Of a stretch of DNA of 64,000 bases, positions 44,030 through 54,419 are shown piece by piece (position 1 is the stretch's first letter; each line of letters opens with the position of its first letter). Origin of the DNA: Euphorbia lathyris (lineage: Eukaryota; Streptophyta; Magnoliopsida; Malpighiales; Euphorbiaceae); contig NC_088918.1 in NCBI RefSeq assembly GCF_963576675.1, forward strand, positions 62,079,001-62,143,000. Direction: 5' to 3'. The notes under the pieces were generated by a model. That model saw only the letters and a list, made by a program, of their open reading frames with translations, was not told the origin of the DNA and ran no database searches. The position numbers and the translations under genes were made by a program.

Positions 44030-45384
44030 TGTTGAAACACCTTTCCACAGGATTTTGATTTGACAAAATTAATTAAGTGAAAGTAAATATTCTATAACAC
44101 ACTAAGTTTAAATGCTTTGATTTAGTGTTACTAATGTGTTTGTTCAATGTTGAGTTTATAATTTATTATAAGACATAAAGATCATAAGGCCCAAGCCCTA
44201 TATGGAAGTCAAGGCCCAAGTCAAACAAGCCCAAGATCACTCAGCCTGCGTATCTCCAAAACGCTGCCGTTGAAGTAATGAAACGCATGCTGAGCAAAGA
44301 AGGATCGAGAAGATCCACGTAGACAACTTCGGTATGAAGCTGCTGAGCTGTCTCGACAAAGCGTACAAGACAGCCGCTGACTACAAAGCAACTTCCAGAC
44401 CAAGTATTTCCTCTGTTGGTAAAGAACAGAAGACGCAGAAAGCTGTCTGTTTGACATTACCCGATTTGGAGGAACATACTGCCACACTGACCGAAGAACA
44501 GAAGATGCTGGAATCTGATTGGCTAGGAGAACTGCTGAACAGACTGAGTGAAAGCGATATGAAGCTGTTTCCCTCCAACGGTTATTTCGAAATTCGAAAT
44601 AACCAGAAGCTCTCATAGCTCTCTATAAATAGAGCATTCAGAATCCACATTCTTCAGAGAACTTTGAGCAAAAGCCGCCACGCTGACCAAACGTATACAA
44701 AAGTTCTCCATCAAAAGCAAAGCAAAGTTCTTACACTACAAAGTCTATTCATTTGTGTAAAAGTCTAGAGTGGTTGTCTTTCAATCATCTAAGGTGTTCT
44801 AGCAATTGTTGTTTATGACAAAATCTTTATCATTTCTAGAAGTAGAAAGGAGAGGCTGGGTACTCGGTTTTAAGTACTCAGCGGAGAGATTAGGATTGAG
44901 TAGAAGTATAGAGGAAGGTACTCTTGTCATACTCAATTGCTGATATTGTAAAAGGTTTGAGGCTCTACCTTTAAAGGGCTCAGTAGAGGATTTGAAATCT
45001 CGGAGGTGTTCCGGGGACAGGACGTAGGCTTAGAAGAAGCCGAACCTGGATAAATCTGCTGAGTGAAGTTTTCTTAAACCTTAACTCCTTATTTATATTG
45101 CTTGCTTAAAACAAACTAAAACTGACCAAGTAAAAGAGGTCAAGCTAAGTTGTGCGCTACAAACGAGCAGGTTCAGGAATAGACTCTAAGTGCTATTTCC
45201 TGACCTAAGCAACGAAGCTGTCCTAGTCACTAGTTGACTAAGCCAGTGTCTTGCTGAGTGTTAAGTGCCGCTGTTTTATAAACTTTTCTTAAAGAAAAGA
45301 AATCTGCCCAAATTGATTTAAAAAGGTAAAATAGTTCCTAACCCCCCCTTGGAACTATATTTGCAACCTTACAAGGGACCAACA
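44030..45384 (+). mobile_element. Solo LTR (Sirevirus-like) in LINE E
   Basis: It starts TGTTGAAACACCTTTCCACA and ends GGGACCAACA; about 1.36 kb. TATA box TATAAATAG at 44624-44632; terminal hairpin TAGTTCC-(C7)-GGAACTA at about 45332-45357. Closest to the solo LTR at 16809-18155. No internal retroelement sequence remains. Confidence 0.9.
44624..44632 (+). promoter_or_regulatory. LTR TATA box
   Basis: TATAAATAG at the position equivalent to that in the related solo LTR. Confidence 0.5.
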
Positions 45385-45800
45385 GATTCTTCCTTTTCTG
45401 CGGAGCTCTGGGCTATTCTTACTGGAATCAATCTTGCTAAAAGGGTGGGTGTTAAGAGGCTCTCAGTGGAGTCTGGTAATTTGGAAGCAATCAAAATGAT
45501 TTCTGAGAATCATTCTATGGGTCTTAACAGTCGCAACCTCATCAAAGCTATTAAAAGGCTTTGCTCCTCCTTTGAGTTCGTAGAGTTCAGACACATTTTT
45601 AGAGAGCAGAATCGTGTTGCTGATCGCTTGGCGGCGGCGGGCCATGAAGGGACGTTAGGCGTTACTACCCTTCATGTTTCCCCTAGTTTCATCTCTCCTC
45701 TTCTCTTAGAAGATAGGATTGGGGTTAGCTTCTCTAGGCTAATTCATGGGTAGTTTGTTGTTGTTCGTTTTTCTTTTCCTTTTCTACCAAAAAAAAAAAA

Positions 45801-45812
45801 AGAAGTACATAT
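45801..45812. repeat. Target-site duplication AGAAGTACATAT (right)
   Basis: Second copy, directly after the poly-A tail of LINE E. Confidence 0.85.
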
Positions 45813-46124
45813 AATTAAAGAGACGTTGAAACCTAACTTCCAAGAGTTAATAAATGAAGAAACTTATATAAATTAAATTAAATTATATTTGAAGTTATGA
45901 AAATAGATAAATAGTTATCAATAAAATTAAGTTAGAACAGCCACGTCTTACCAAATACATGCATGGCTATTAGATAATTAATAATCTAATCAAAGGTGGA
46001 TGAGTTACACTGTGCATGAGCTGCTCAACCTGCAATCAGACTTCTATGGAAGTTCTTTTTCTTTTTGTATAGTTAAGCTTATCTAAATAAAAGTTAATTA
46101 GATGTGCTTATTAATCAGTTAATC

Positions 46125-46959
46125 TGTAACGATCCAGTCTGGAGTGGGTGGCTCTGTGGTAGACAGTGGCGGAGCCAGGATTTCAGACTTGGGGGTTAAT
46201 TTTAGTTACGTAGTTTGTGGTAATTTTTTAAACTCCAACCCGTCAGGGCTGGGAATTTTTTTTAGTATCCAGCATGATAAAGCTGCTTCATTTTGCTCAA
46301 AGTGAAAAGTGTAAACATATTTAATTTTCTATATGTTCAATATTAATTTCCTAAACTAAAACAGCTAAATTTTCGTAGTTTTGGTGTGTTGAATGTAAAA
46401 AAATTAAAACTTCAAAGTCTAAAAGAAGTAGAAATATTTAATGTAAATCCAACATTAATTTCTTAAAGATTATATTTGGAAAAAAAAACTTTAAAAGAGT
46501 TGTAAGGAAAAAATCAATTAGGATAAATAAAAATGAAATTCAGTGGATTTGAACCAATGACCTTTTACAACAAAAAAAATCATTTTATCCAACTCAACCA
46601 TCTCAACATTCTACTATATTACCACAAACACCTATTGATATACTAAAATTAGGGGGCTATGAACTACCGGACACATTTTACTTAAGAGTGGAGCCAGCGT
46701 TCGGGCGGCCGGACCCCCCCAGCTCTGGGCTGGCTCCGCCTCTGAGGGTAGAATGTCTAAATAAGTAGCGGTCGTAAAGGATGTCGATGGGAACAAGAAT
46801 GAACTGAATCCCGCATTGGAAAGGAAAAGAGAGTGGCTGATACTTATTAGTAAGATGAGAATTCAATACATACAGACGTGTTTTAAAACTGTAAGATACA
46901 AAATATTAGATTTGGACCAAAGCGGACAATATCAATATAGTATTGAACAGGATGTTACA
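46125..46959 (+). mobile_element. Short solo LTR (TRIM-like) with a hAT insertion
   Basis: It starts TGTAACGATCCAG and ends GGATGTTACA, with near-identical 5-bp flanks (TAATC, TGATC). The segment TTGGACCAAAGCGGACAATATC before the end is a sequence I recognise from common plant TRIM/non-autonomous LTRs. Without the inserted element at 46164-46744 it would be about 250 bp. No primer site follows. Strand is by convention (TG...CA reads either way; the terminal motif suggests plus). Confidence 0.6.
46164..46744. mobile_element. hAT-like non-autonomous element (GTGGCGGAGCCAG ends)
   Basis: Left terminus CAGTGGCGGAGCCAGGATTT and right terminus (minus) CAGAGGCGGAGCCAGCCC are inverted repeats. The 8-bp flanks GTGGTAGA and AGGGTAGA agree at six positions. 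Next to the right end a second GTGGAGCCAGC (46688-46698) makes a short hairpin with the terminus. No coding sequence. Confidence 0.6.
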
Positions 46960-46964
46960 TGATC

Positions 46965-47330
46965 ATAGGTAAGTACTATTCTCTCTTTAGCATGATGTAA
47001 GGATTATAGTTTTGGAGAGTTTAAAAGTTAAAGACTTCAATTGGAGTTTTGCTATTTTGTATATGTGTATAATATATATGTGGCCGCAACTTGATCTAAA
47101 AAATCTGAAAACCGACAATTTATTTGGTTGCAAACAAACAAGACCAAAGAAACTATGCCACATAAAAATATTATTCAATTCTATGGTAGGTTGCAGTACC
47201 TTTAAATGTATATAATTAACTATACACTTAATTTTGATGAATTAAGTATATAAGCTTTTTTTAATTTAACAATCAGATCTCTAATCAAATCTTTTATCAC
47301 ATTAAATTTTTGTTTACTAAAATAATTAGA

Positions 47331-47333
<3 letters not shown>
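46965..47333. other. Intergenic DNA, no feature seen
   Basis: AT-rich; it leads into the (AT)n tract at the tail of LINE H. Confidence 0.4.

Positions 47334-47379
<46 letters not shown>
47334..47379. repeat. (AT)n microsatellite at the 3' tail of LINE H
   Basis: About 23 AT units directly at the 3' end of the minus-strand LINE, in the place where plant L1 elements carry a poly-A or simple-repeat tail. Confidence 0.9.
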
Positions 47380-47383
<4 letters not shown>

Positions 47384-47446
47384 CAAAAGAATAACTTTAT
47401 TAATTAATATCAGCAAACAAAGAATCAGAGATAAACAGAGGTGAGG

Positions 47447-47451
47447 ATTCC
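47447..47451. repeat. Target-site duplication ATTCC (left)
   Basis: Pairs exactly with 59148-59152, flanking element D. Confidence 0.9.
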
Positions 47452-48853
47452 TGTTGAAACACATTTCCACAAGATTTTGATTTGACAAAATCATCCATGA
47501 TTAAGAGGCAATTAAATTTAAATGCTTTGATTTAATTGTACTAATGTGTTTGTTCAATATTGAGTGCAAGAATATATATATAAAGTAAAGACAGGACAAA
47601 AGACAGCACAAGCAAAGCTGAGCAAAACGGAAACTCAATGTAAGCGGAGTGAAGTAGAACTCAGAAGCAAAACGAAGCTGACTAAAGTTAAAGATTTCTT
47701 CAGAAGCGGTTAAACAGAACGGAGCTGACCAAGAAGGAACTCAGCTCAGAAGTTGAACATCCAAAGATAACAAATAAAGCTGAGTGACAGTCAGGACATC
47801 ATGAAGGATCCGTTCACTAAAGGACAAAGTCTGCCAATCTTCTGCACCAATAATTGGAACCTCGAAGACACACAAAAGACCAATTCCAAGAGACATGGGT
47901 CATTGGATTAATGGTAAAAGACAACTGACACAAAAAGACAAGCCAGACGCAAGAAGACAAACCTGACGCCTGAAGAAAACAGAGAAAGGGAATGGCGGAG
48001 CAGTCTGAAGCTGACCAGAAATTGTTCCCCAAAAGAGCCGTTTTGGTGTTAACGGTAACAACAATTCAAACGATCCAAATCTACAATCTCCTTCTATAAA
48101 AGGACAATGAAGAACCTTGAATTATTACTGAAGTATCAAGAGAAAAATACAAAGAGAGAAAATCTTGAAAGCACACAAATACAAAAAGATCTTACACCAA
48201 TTTTTCTATTCTCTGTGTAAATGCTAGATTGATTGTTGTGTAATCATCTAAAGTGTTCTTTAGTTTAAAAAGAACAAGTTCGTGATCAATAGGAATATTG
48301 AGAGTGTTAAGTTGAGTGCCTGGTTGTAAGCATTCAGTGGTAGAGAAATCTAGGTGCTGGGTTGTAGCACTTAGTAGGAGTTGAGTAGACGAATAGAGGA
48401 AGGTACTCTTGCATATTCAACTGCCTTGTAATTGGTTTGTGCTCTACCGTTAAAGAGCTCAGTATTGGATTCAAAAAGCCCGGAGGACTCTGGGGACTGG
48501 ACGTAGGCAGAGAGGCCGAACCAGGATAAGTGATACTGAGTAATCTCTGAACTCTCTCTTATATTGTATGTGTTGTTTGCTATATCTACTCAGCATATAA
48601 ATTGTCTAAGCTGACCTTGAGTAAATAAGTGGTGCTGAGTTAGAAGCTGACCTCCAAGAGTGTCAATTCTTAACTCACAAGAAAACAACTTTAGTCAACA
48701 TCTAACTAAAGCTGTCTTGAAACATATCTCACCAAGCTGACCAAAAGCTGAGTTAATAAACTCTCAAAATAACTTCCAGTCGGCTTAATTAAAACGCAAA
48801 AAAGTTATATTAGTTCCTAACCCCCCCTTGGAACTAATTATCAGAGACCAACA
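47452..48853 (+). repeat. 5' LTR of element D
   Basis: Begins TGTTGAAACACATTTCC and ends AGAGACCAACA. Contains a TATA box (48095-48103) and, near the 3' end, the hairpin TAGTTCC-TAA-(C7)-TTGGAACTA (48811-48836). Confidence 0.92.
48095..48103 (+). promoter_or_regulatory. LTR TATA box of element D
   Basis: TATAAAAGG, well placed in the LTR to start the genomic RNA. The 3' LTR has the same box near 58392. Confidence 0.6.
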
Positions 48854-48855
48854 AG

Positions 48856-48867
48856 TGGTATCAGAGC
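48856..48867 (+). other. Primer-binding site of element D (initiator tRNA-Met)
   Basis: TGGTATCAGAGC, two bases after the LTR. Confidence 0.92.
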
Positions 48868-48915
48868 CTAAGCTCACTACTCAAAGATTTGACAATCTTG
48901 AGCTGATCCCTAAAA

Positions 48916-50676
48916 ATGGGTGAGAATAGCACTCGGTTCCTTCCAGGAAACCAAACAACACAGATACTCCCTGAGGGACTATCAATCACTAGACCTCCCC
49001 TATTCTTTGGGTCAAATTATACATTCTGGAAGAATAGGATGAAAAACTTTATTCAAGCCACAAACATGAGTGCATGGCTTGCAATTGTTTAAGGTCCACA
49101 TGTGCCATACAAAACTGTTGATAATGAGAAAATTGTTAAAAGTGAGGCTGAGTGGACAGAGGATGACCTCAGAAAATTATAAAATAATGCTTCGGCTATA
49201 AACATGCTTCACTGTGCGTTAGATGCTGCAGAATATAATAAGATTTCAGGTTGCGAGTCAGCACAGGAGATTTGGAAGAAGCTTGAAGTAACCTATGAAG
49301 GCACAAGCAAAGTTAAGGAGACTAAAGTTAATCAACATATGAGACTCTACGAGCTGTTTGAGATGAATGAAAATGAAGACATCTCAGAAATGAACGCAAG
49401 GTTTACAAATATTATAAACGAGCTAAAAAGGCTTGGAAAGAACTTCACTGAAGAGGAACAGGTGAAAAAAATTCTGAGAAGTCTGCCTAAAAGTTGGCAA
49501 GCAAAGAAAACAGTCGTAGAAGAAGCTCAAGACTTGACTACCTATAAATATGATGAGCTGATCGGATCCCTGCTGACCCATGAAATCTCTATGAAAAACT
49601 TTGAAGCTAAAGAGAAAGAAAAATCAGAAGATAAGAAACAAAAGTCACTTGTCATGAAAGCTGACTCGACTGAAGCTGAGTCAACTGATGATGAGGAAAT
49701 AGTCATGTTCACCAGAAAGATGAAGAAGCTATTCAGAAGAAATGATAGAAACGGCAAAAGGTCATTTAGAAGAAATGATAAGTATAAAGCCGAGTCAAGT
49801 GACAAGTACAAGAAGGACATCTCGAAGTCTGTCACATGCTTTGAGTGTCATCAAATTGGGCACATCAAGTCAAGCTGTCCCAACCTCAAAAAGGAGAAGA
49901 AGGGAAGCAAAAAGGCTATGGTAGCCACATGGAGTGACAGTGATGTGTCAACATCATCCGAAGTTGAGCAAAATGAAACAGCCAACATATGTTTCATGGC
50001 AGATGATGGAGCTGACCTATCCCAATCTGAGCAAGCTGACCTCTCTGAAGATTCCGAGCAGGAGGAAAACAACAATGAGGTAACATCCTTACTTTTGCTT
50101 AGAAATGAAATGGTAAATGCCCTGAGTGACTTATATACACTAACTAAGAAGTGTAACAAAAAGATTAAGGCACTCAGCAGGCGCTGTGATGAGATTGAAG
50201 AGGTCAAACTGAGTGACCTCCGATATCTTCTCCAGGACAACTCTGACTTGCATACCAACATGCAAATCTTACATAAGTTTGTCACGGAGGTTCAATCTGA
50301 GTCAAGAAAACTTAGAAAGGATATCACAATGTTACAGAGTCAAGGGAAGGGCTCAAATAGAAATAAACCCCATGCTGAGTACGCAAATACTAGTCAGCGT
50401 AAGCAATTCACTCAATGTGAGTGTTGGCATAACAAGCGGATTGTCCAATGTGACTTCTGCGGAAGAAAAGGGCATACCACAAAAGAATGTTGGCATACCC
50501 AACACAATAATGCTGACCATACTCAGTTCAACCCACAAAGGGTACCTTTTTGTGATTTCTGTGGTAAGCCAGGACACACCATAAAAGTATGCCGTCACAA
50601 GTTAAAATATGATTTTGCACCTGTTTATACTAACAAGAAAGGACCCAAAAGGAATTGGGTACCTAAAAATGAATAG
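48916..50676 (+). pseudogene. Element D gag with CCHC zinc knuckles, two nonsense codons
   Basis: The ATG at 48916 begins MGENSTRFLPGNQTTQILPE, as in element A. TAA codons at 49090 and 49180 stand where A has glutamine CAA. From 49204 the frame is open for 490 codons: EIWKKLEVTYEGTSKVKETK (gag core), a lysine-rich region, CFECHQIGHIKSSCPNLK (CCHC), an acidic segment, a predicted helical region (KKCNKKIKALSRRCDEIEE, KFVTEVQSESRKL), and Cys/His knuckles CDFCGRKGHTTKECWH and CDFCGKPGHTIKVCRH. It ends at TAG (50674) after WVPKNE. Element A has TAG at the same place, so this last stop is probably the normal gag end. The intact protein would form the particle and bind RNA. Confidence 0.9.
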
Positions 50677-53600
50677 TTTAAACTACAGGTCAGCTTGACA
50701 TGCGTGGAGAAGTCAAAACTATGGTATATAGACAGCGCATGCTCAAGGCATATGACAGGTGATGAAACTCAGTTCATCACACTAGAGCTTTAACGAGGTG
50801 GAAGTGTAAGCTTTGGAGACAACAAGAAGGGTAAGATAGTCGGCTCAAGTACTATCGGAGGTAACCCAACCATTGAGTCTGTCTCCTTAGTTAAAGGTCT
50901 CAAATACAATCTGCTGAGTGTAGCTCAGCTTTGCAAGAGCGGCAGAAAGGTTGTATTTGATGATACTAAGTGTCAAATACTCGAGGGAAATACAAATGAA
51001 TTGATTTTAACTACCCCTCGTGTAGAAAATGTATACATGTTAAACCTAGAAAAACAGTTTTCTAAAAACATATGCTTGGTGTCTAAAGAGGACAACTCCT
51101 GGCTATGGCATAGAAGACTTAGGCATGTCAGCATGGACCTTCTTGCCAAATTAGCTAGAAAGCAATTAGTTGAGGGATTACCCAAATTAAAGTTTGAAAA
51201 AGATCAACTGTGTAAAGCTTGTCAGCAAGGCAAACAAACTAAAAAGTCATTTCATAGCAAAAATATTGTCTCAACCAAAAGACCATCGGAATTACTACAC
51301 TTGGATCTTTTCGGACCTATCCAGCCACTCAGCTTGGGAGGTAAGAAATTTTCCTTGGTTATTGTAGATGATTTCTCTCGGTACACCTGGATCATCTTGC
51401 TGAGCAGCAAGGATGAAACTTTTGAGATGTTTACCACACTGATTAAAAAGCTTGAAAATGACAAAGACCTAAGAGTAGCTCACATTATAAGCGACAATGG
51501 TGGAGAATTCAAAAACCAACAATTTGATGAATTCTGTGAAACCAGTGGTATTGACCACAACTTCTCTGCTCCTAGAACACCTCAATAAAATGGGGTCGTT
51601 GAAAGGAAAAATAGAACTATTATCGAAATAGCTAGGACAATGCTGAGTGAAAATAGGCTTCCAAAGTACTTCTGGGGTGAAGCTGTTCACACGACATGTT
51701 ACATACTGAATAGGGCTCTAGTTAGACCTATACTTAAGAAAACCCCATATGAGCTTTGGAAAGGACGAAAGCCCAACATTGGATACTTTCGTGCCTTTGG
51801 GTGTAAATGCTTTATACTCAATACAAAAGACAACCTTGCTAAATTTGATGCTAAAGCTGACGAGGCGATCTTTTTAGGGTACTCATCAAACAGTAAAGCA
51901 TATAGAGTATTTAACAAAAGAACTCAGGTTGTAGAAGAGTCTGTGCATGTTGAGTTCGATGAAACTGACCCTACAGGTAAGTCAGCTCAGCCTGAAGAAG
52001 ATGAACCAAGCTCAGCTTCCGCTGATCAACCAGAAGCCTCTGTGTCATCTATACAGGAGCTGACCCAAGGTAAGCAAGAAATTGAAATATCATTTGCTGA
52101 CCAATCTATTCCTGTAGAGATTGTAGAAACACCTCTTCCAAACGACTCAACATTGCCCAAGGAAATAAAGATCCCAAGAGGACATACAGAACAGGCCATT
52201 CTTGATGCTGCCAACAACAAGTTGATGACCAGAGATCAGCTTAGAAAATACCTTAGCAATTTTGCCTTCGTCTCAATGCTTGAGCCAAAGAATTTTGCTG
52301 ATGCTGAGCAAGATGAATATTGGATAAATGCCATGCAAGAAGAACTTGATCAATTCACCAAAAATGAGGTATGGGATCTAGTACCTAGACCCAGGAATCA
52401 AAAGCCCATAGGAACCAAGTGGGTCTTTAGAAATAAACTAGATGAGCATGGAAATGTGATTAGAAACAAAGCTCGACTTGTAGCCCAAGGCTATAGTCAG
52501 CAAGAAGGTATAGACTATGGAGAAACATTTGCACCTATTGCTAGGCTAGAAGCTATACGTATATTGTGTGCCTATGCTAGTTTCATGAATTTTAAACTAT
52601 ACCAAATGGATGTGAAAAGTGCATTTCTTAATGGCCTTATAAACGAAGAGGTATATGTTAATCAACCTCCTGGGTTTGAAGACTCAAAGTTTCCAAACCA
52701 CGTTTATAAACTCAAAAAGGCCTTATATGGCCTGAAACAAGCTCCAAGAGCTTGGTATGAGAGGTTGACCAATTTCCTGCTGACCAGGAACTATGTTAGA
52801 GGAAAAGCTGACACAACCTTGTTTATTAAGAAAAAGGGTAAACATACCCTACTTGCACAGATATACGTAGATGATATAATATTTGGTGCTACTAACGAGT
52901 CCTTATGCAAAGAATTTAGCCAACAGATGCAAACTGAGTTTGAAATGTCAATGATGGGTGAACTCAACTTCTTCCTTGGACTTCAAATCAAGCAAGGTAA
53001 GAATGGCATCTTTATAAGTCAGTCTAAGTACACCAAGGAAATGTTAAAGAAATTCAGCATGGTAGATTGCAAACCAATATCAACCCCCATGGGTACTGAT
53101 ACTGTCTTATGCAAGGATGAGAAGAGTAAGTCAGTTGATAGTAAACTCTATTGAGGTATGATATGTTCTTTACTCTATCTCACTGCTAGTAGACCGGATA
53201 TTCAATACTCAGTATGCTATTGTGCTAGATATCAAGCTGACCCCAGGGAATCTCATCTAACTGTTGTGAAAAGAATTTTTAGATACTTGCAAAGCTCAGT
53301 TGATGCAGGTCTATGGTATCCAACCTCAAATGACTTCACACTCATTGGATATAATGATGCTGACTATGGACGAGATAAGCTAGAACGGAAGAGTACTTCG
53401 GGAGGATGTCATTTCCTTGGAAGCTGTCTAGTATCTTGGTTCAGCAAGAAGCAATCATCCGTAGCTCTGTCTACAACTGAAGTTGAGTACGTGGCTGCTG
53501 GAAGCTGTGTTGCACAAGTCCTATGGATAAAGCAACAGCTTGAGGATTATGGAGTCAAAACAAAGACAATAGAGATCAAATGCGACAACAAAAGTTCCAT

Positions 53601-53808
53601 TGATCTATCTAAGAATCCAGTCCAACACAGTAGGATGAAGCATGTTAGCATAAGGCATCACTTCATCAGATACCATGTACTAAAAGATGAGATCAAGCTG
53701 ACCTATGTGCCAACAAATGATCAGCTTGCAGATATCTTCACTAAGCCCTTAGCACGAGAACAATTCAATATACTGAGGGAAGCCATTGGTATGTCAAATC
53801 CACTCTAA
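50677..53808 (+). pseudogene. Element D pol: protease, integrase, reverse transcriptase, RNase H
   Basis: It continues in the gag frame after the TAG. Protease: WYIDSACSRHMTGDETQF (DSA at the active site where many Copia elements have DSG) and GGSVSFGDNKKGKIVGSSTI. GAG-pre-integrase: LWHRRLRHVSMDLLAKL and CKACQQGKQTKKSF. Integrase: LLHLDLFGPIQPLSLGG, VIVDDFSRYTWI, IISDNGGEF, then [57 protein letters not shown]. RNase [50 protein letters not shown]. Stops: TAA at 50791, TAA at 51586 and TGA at 53152; comparison with A or the family shows Gln, Gln and Arg codons as the likely originals. No frameshift. Confidence 0.92.
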
Positions 53809-53844
53809 ATAATTCTGTATGATTGAATGACTGCTATACTAAGT

Positions 53845-54100
53845 GGAAATTTGAATGAATGTGCAAATGCCATGCTAAGTAAATTAACAATAAATATCTA
53901 CTCTCTATTAAGTTTAAAAATAGAAAAATAACCTCATGCTAAATAGACATAAACATTGAGTGGTTATACTGAGTAGATACAAATGTTGAGTAAATATCCT
54001 ATGCTGAGTTGATAGACATATTGAGTCTTCATCTTATGCTGAGTAGAAGCACATACTGAGTGCTCAAACGTATGCTGAGTTATTTAGAGATAGACAAAAC
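53845..54100 (+). repeat. Degenerate tandem CTGAGT repeats between pol and ORF3 (D)
   Basis: About twelve units near the consensus ATRCTGAGTRGA (for example TATACTGAGTAGA, TATGCTGAGTTGA, CATACTGAGTGCT), spaced 20-30 bp. The corresponding spacer of element A has about six. Confidence 0.6.
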
Positions 54101-54224
54101 ATGGGCACTCAACATCACGAATGCTTCGAATTCTAGAAAAATCAAAAAGAAACCCACTCGCGTAAAATAAGCCTACACGTGTAACCTCTGGCACCTTGGA
54201 AAGACGCACATTAATGGCAAATCC

Positions 54225-54268
54225 CATGCGCCGAAGATGTCATAAATGATAGAATCTTTGTCGGTTGA
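54225..54268 (+). promoter_or_regulatory. Conserved noncoding block upstream of the ORF3 TATA box (copy in D)
   Basis: Starts CATGCGCCGAAGATGTCATA and ends CTTTGTCGGTTGA. It matches 14353-14396 of element A at most positions and keeps the same distance (about 50 bp) to the TATA box. Confidence 0.55.
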
Positions 54269-54316
54269 ACGTCCTAGGTAAAACGGCTAGTTAATGAATA
54301 AGGGCCGCCGTAAATC

Positions 54317-54326
54317 TATATAAAAA
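54317..54326 (+). promoter_or_regulatory. TATA box upstream of ORF3 in element D
   Basis: TATATAAAAA about 100 bp before the ORF3 ATG at 54420, followed by a C/T-rich leader (CTTCTCTCTCTCTCCC). Together with the homologous arrangement in element A it suggests an internal promoter. Confidence 0.55.
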
Positions 54327-54419
54327 GTGGAAGAATCCCCACTCTTCACTCTTTACGCGTGCAATCTCTTGCAAATTGAACTTCTCTCTCTCTCCCTAAA
54401 AACCTCAAAACCTTCAACA

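Larger units (their letters stand above)
41404..45753 (+). pseudogene. L1 ORF2: reverse transcriptase, zf-RVT and RNase H
   Basis: The frame enters mid-protein (KDSNGDWVYEDEVIRNLALD) and the RT is intact to 42811: SIGASKAPGIDGLPAGFY, HMRPISLCNVLYKTVTKI, VALKLDLEKAYDRINWDFL, GIRQGDPMSPFLFVIAMERL and the catalytic THLFFADDVLIF. A TAG follows HLVP; the usual residue there is tryptophan. A frameshift lies near 43150, then zf-RVT (CSRCRGHVETLCHALRDC), a second frameshift near 43800, and RNase H (VKLNTDGSCLSNGKIAAGG), which stops at GLGS for the LTR and resumes at SSFSAELWAILTGI to REQNRVADRLAAAGHE. Stop, frameshifts and insertion make it non-functional, though the RT core itself is preserved. Confidence 0.9.
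41404..45800 (+). mobile_element. L1-type LINE E, 5'-truncated, interrupted by a solo LTR
   Basis: Bounded by the 12-bp duplication AGAAGTACATAT, with a poly-A tail (about 45789-45800) at the 3' side. Content: RT, thumb/connection region, zf-RVT and RNase H. ORF1 and endonuclease are missing through 5' truncation. A 1.36-kb solo LTR (44030-45384) splits the RNase H domain. Same family as the fragment at 4827-5726. Confidence 0.9.

Noticed and set aside
47817..48032. 71-codon minus-strand ORF (GNNFWSASDCSAIP...), found again at 58113-58337
   Set aside because: The duplication only reflects the two LTRs of element D; it is antisense to the LTR and lacks independent support.
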